Shown: in pieces, positions 60,601-64,000 of the stretch
Layout: every line of letters starts with the position of its first letter
How positions within the stretch are numbered: the first letter of the stretch is position 1
Assembly: GCA_963680875.1 (NCBI GenBank)
Contig: OY804579.1
Coordinates: 27,637,804 to 27,701,803 of the forward strand
Length of the DNA stretch: 64,000 nucleotides
DNA from: Bathymodiolus brooksi
Taxonomy: Eukaryota > Mollusca > Bivalvia > Mytilida > Modiolidae
Reading direction: 5' to 3'
Made by a program: the position numbers and the translations under genes
Notes under the pieces: generated by a model
Seen by the model: only the letters and a program-made list of their open reading frames with translations
What the model was told of the DNA's origin: nothing
Databases searched by the model: none

Positions 60601-63600
60601 TTCCCGTTTTTTATGCCGGTCAGAAATCCAAGATGGCCGCCACCGCAGGACATAGATTAACATTGGACCCTATGGGAAAATATTCAAATGCCTTCTACTC
60701 AGAAACTACAAATATGATTAAAGCCAAACTGTACATGAATGTTCATTAGATGGTCCTCTACAAACTTTACGTTTTTTGTTCTGGTATGAAATTCAAAATG
60801 GCGGCTACGGCAGGACTTAGTTTAACATTGGACCCTATGGGGAAAATGTTTCAAAATGCTTCTTCTCTGAAACCACTTGGACAGTTGAAACCAAACTGCC
60901 CAGGAATGATCATTGGAAGGTCCTCTACAAATTTTCTGTTTTTTATGCCGGTCGGAAATCCAAGATGGCCGCCACCGCAGGACATAGATTAACATTGGAC
61001 CCTATGTGAAAATGTTCAAATGCCTTCTTCTCAGAAACTACAAATATTATTAAAGCCAAACTGTACATGAATGTTCATTGGATGGTCCTCTACAATCTTA
61101 AGGTTTTTTGTTCCGATATGAAATTCAAAATGGCGGCTACGGCAGGACTTAGTTTAACATTGGACCCTATGGGAAAAATGTTTCAAAATGCTTCTTCTCT
61201 GAAACCACTTGGACAGTTGAAACCAAACTGCCCAGGAATGATCATTGGAAGGTCCTCTACAAATTTCCCGTTTTTTATGCCGGTCAGAAATCCAAGATGG
61301 CCGCCACCGCAGGACATAGATTAACATTGGACCCTATGGGAAAATATTCAAATGCCTTCTACTCAGAAACTACAAATATGATTAAAGCCAAACTGTACAT
61401 GAATGTTCATTAGATGGTCCTCTACAAACTTTACGTTTTTTGTTCTGGTATGAAATTCAAAATGGCGGCTACGGCAGGACTTAGTTTAACATTGGACCCT
61501 ATGGGAAAAATGTTTCAAAATGCTTCTTCTCTGAAACCACTTGGACAGTTGAAACCAAACTGCCCAGGAATGATCATTGGAAGGTCCTCTACAAATTTAA
61601 GGTTTTTTATGCCGGTCAGAAATCCAAGATGGCCGCCACCGCAGGACATAGATTAACATTGGACCCTATGGGAAAATATTCAAATGCCTTCTACTCAGAA
61701 ACTACAAATATGATTAAAGCCAAACTGTACATGAATGTTCATTAGATGGTCCTCTACAAACTTTACGTTTTTTGTTCTGGTATGAAATTCAAAATGGCGG
61801 CTACGGCAGAACTTAGTTTAACATTGGACCCTATGGGGAAAATGTTTCAAAATGCTTCTTCTCTGAAACCACTTGGACAGTTGAAACTAAACTGCCCAGG
61901 AATGATCATTGGAAGGTCCTCTACAAATTTAAGGTTTTTTATGCCGGTCGGAAATCCAAGATGGCCGCCACCGCAGGACATAGATTAACATTGGACCCTA
62001 TGGGAAAATGTTCAAATGCCTTCTTCTCAGAAACTACAAATATGATTAAAGCCAAACTGTACATGAATGTTCATTGGATGATTCTCTACAAACAATACGT
62101 TTTTTGTTCCGATATGAAATTCAAAATGGCGGCTACGGCAGGACTTAGTTTAACATTGGACCCTATGGGAAAAATGTTACAAAATGCTTCTTCTCTGAAA
62201 CCACTTGGACAGTTGAAACCAAACTGCCCAGGAATGATCATTGGAAGGTCCTCTACAAATTTTCTGTTTTTTATGCCGGTCGGAAATCCAAGATGGCCAC
62301 CACCGCAGGACATAGATTAACATTGGACCCTATGGGAAAATGTTCAAATGCCTTCTTCTCAGAAACTACAAATATGATTAAAGCCAAACTGTACATGAAT
62401 GTTCATTGGATGGTCCTCTACAAACTTTGCGTTTTTTGTTCCGATATAAAATTCAAAATGGCGGCTACGGCAGGACTTAGTTTAACATTGGACCCTATGG
62501 GAAAAATGTTTCAAAACGCTTCTTCTCTGAAACCACTTGGATAATTGAAACCAAACTGCCCAGGAATGATCATTGGAAGGTCCTCTACAAGGTGTGTGTT
62601 TTTTATGCCGATCGGAAATCCAAGATGGCCACCACCGCAGGACATAGATTAACATTGGACCCTATGGGAAAATGTTCAAATGCCTTCTTCTCAGAAACTA
62701 CAAATATGATTAAAGCCAAACTGTACAAGAATGTTCATTGGATGGTCCTCTACAAACTTTACGTTTTTTGTTCCGATATGAAATTCAAAATGGCGGCTAC
62801 GGCAGGACTTAGTTTAACATTGGACCCTATGGGAAAAATGTTTCAAAATGCTTCTTCTCTGAAACCACTTGGACAGTTGAAACCAAACTGCCCAGGAATG
62901 ATCATTGGAAGGTCCTCTACAAATTTTCTGTTTTTTATGCCGGTCGGAAATCCAAGATGGCCGCCACCGCAGGACATAGATTAACATTGGACCCTATGGG
63001 AAAATGTTCAAATGCCTTCTTCTCAGAAACTACAAATATTATTAAAGCCAAACTGTACATGAATGTTCATTGGATGGTCCTCTACAATCTTAAGGTTTTT
63101 TGTTCCGATATGAAATTCAAAATGGCGGCTACGGCAGGACTTAGTTTAACATTGGACCCTATGGGAAAAATGTTTCAAAATGCTTCTTCTCTGAAACCAC
63201 TTGGACAGTTGAAACCAAACTGCCCAGGAATGATCATTGGAAGGTCCTCTACAAATTTTCCGTTTTTTATGCCGGTCAGAAATCCAAGATGGCCGCCACC
63301 GCAGGACATAGATTAACATTGGACCCTATGGGAAAATATTCAAATGCCTTCTACTCAGAAACTACAAATATGATTAAAGCCAAACTGTACATGAATGTTC
63401 ATTAGATGGTCCTCTACAAACTTTATGTTTTTTGTTCTGGTATGAAATTCAAAATGGCGGCTACGGCAGGACTTAGTTTAACATTGGACCCTATGGGAAA
63501 AATGTTTCAAAACGCTTCTTCTCTGAAACCACTTGGATAATTGAAACCAAACTGCCCAGGAATGATCATTGGAAGGTCCTCTACAAAGTTTCTGTTTTTT

Positions 63601-64000
63601 TTTTGCCGATCGGAAATTCAAGATGGCCACCACCGCAGGACATAGATTAACATTGGACCCTATGGGAAAATGTTCAAATGCCTTCTTCTCAGAAACTACA
63701 AATATGATTAAAGCCAAACTGTACATGAATGTTCATTGGATGATTCTCTACAAACAATACGTTTTTTGTTCCGATATGAAATTCAAAATGGCGGCTACGG
63801 CAGGACTTAGTTTAACATTGGACCCTATGGGAAAAATGTTTCAAAATGCTTCTTCTCTGAAACCACTTGGACAGTTGAAACCAAACTGCCCAGGAATGAT
63901 CATTGGAAGGTCCTCTACAAATTTTCTGTTTTTTATGCCGGTCGGAAATCCAAGATGGCCACCACCGCAGGACATAGATTAACATTGGACCCTATGGGAA
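57673..64000 (+). mobile_element. Helitron-like element with 332-bp satellite, runs off the window
   Basis: The 5' end is a hairpin AGTTCACCTGGACCAAAGGT then CCAGGTGAACT, followed by 'attgccatcacttggcgtccgtcgtctgtcgtc'. The subterminal part matches the inverted 4,740-4,950 segment of the first element. From 58,005 on it is the 332-bp dimer array. The CTRR-hairpin 3' end is outside the window. The orientation is opposite to the copy at 1.36-4.95 kb. Confidence 0.75.
58080..64000 (+). repeat. 332-bp dimer array with 2,656-bp higher-order repeat
   Basis: The landmark 'gatggtcctctacaa' at 58,094, 58,426, 58,758 and 59,090 gives exact 332-bp spacing. Variant combinations recur at +2,656 bp (8 x 332): 58,758/61,414, 59,090/61,746, 59,305/61,961, 59,936/62,592 and 60,301/62,957. 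The second copy differs at only a few bases (for example near 62,177 and 63,258) up to about 63,480, where a different variant order begins. Each half-unit contains AAAATGGCGGC or CAAGATGGC. The ~80-130-codon frames are array by-products. Confidence 0.92.

Overview
This is a repeat-saturated window of an AT-rich metazoan nuclear genome. Spliced genes, a G-protein alpha exon, tRNA-derived SINEs and many transposon families rule out a prokaryote. The dispersed repeat types, above all elements carrying ~166-bp tandem monomers between hairpin ends, look to me like a bivalve mollusc (mussel-like). That taxon is inferred from memory of repeat families, not from a search.

Two host genes can be read. 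On the minus strand, six exons with matching splice phases (34,054-33,891; 33,543-33,407; 23,254-23,186; 17,650-17,490; 7,861-7,757; 6,908-6,720) encode the N-terminal half of an oligopeptidase A-like M3 metallopeptidase. The first exon(s) lie upstream of 34,054. The catalytic HEXXH exons should lie beyond the left edge. On the plus strand, 43,731-44,192 is the first coding exon of a G12/13-class G alpha subunit, with ETS, CRE and GC-box motifs just upstream; its later exons were not found and probably lie beyond the right edge. A coding-like minus-strand terminal frame at 56,558-56,791 remains unidentified.

The rest is mostly mobile and tandem DNA. At 0-7 kb a 5'-truncated LINE abuts the splice donor of the last peptidase exon and is split by a Helitron-like, satellite-bearing element. 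At 7-23 kb the introns hold further Helitron-like elements, a 4-kb TIR element with a 2-bp TA duplication, SINEs, an element carrying nuclear-receptor half-sites, and a Mutator-like foldback element with a 9-bp duplication. At 23.7-26.8 kb is a 42-bp minisatellite. At 26.9-31.3 kb are more ~160-bp arrays, and at 31-33 kb a hAT-type MITE and SINEs. At 34.1-36.0 kb a 30-bp minisatellite lies directly before a real 3' splice site. At 36.05-40.16 kb is a TIR element with spliced minus-strand coding pieces and a dispersed 15-mer in both orientations. At 40.3-42.7 kb is a decayed ISL2EU-type transposon (THAP/HTH transposase plus SAP/SWIM-like second ORF).

Downstream of the G alpha exon, 44.3-47.1 kb holds three consecutive TIR elements, each bounded by the same CACAAAGG(G) word. 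At 48.7-51.9 kb is a TA-flanked element with another TIR element nested in it, and at 52.6-53.3 kb a hAT element with a perfect 8-bp duplication. From 57.1 kb to the edge are two nested Helitron-like elements; the larger has 332-bp dimers organised into a 2,656-bp higher-order repeat.
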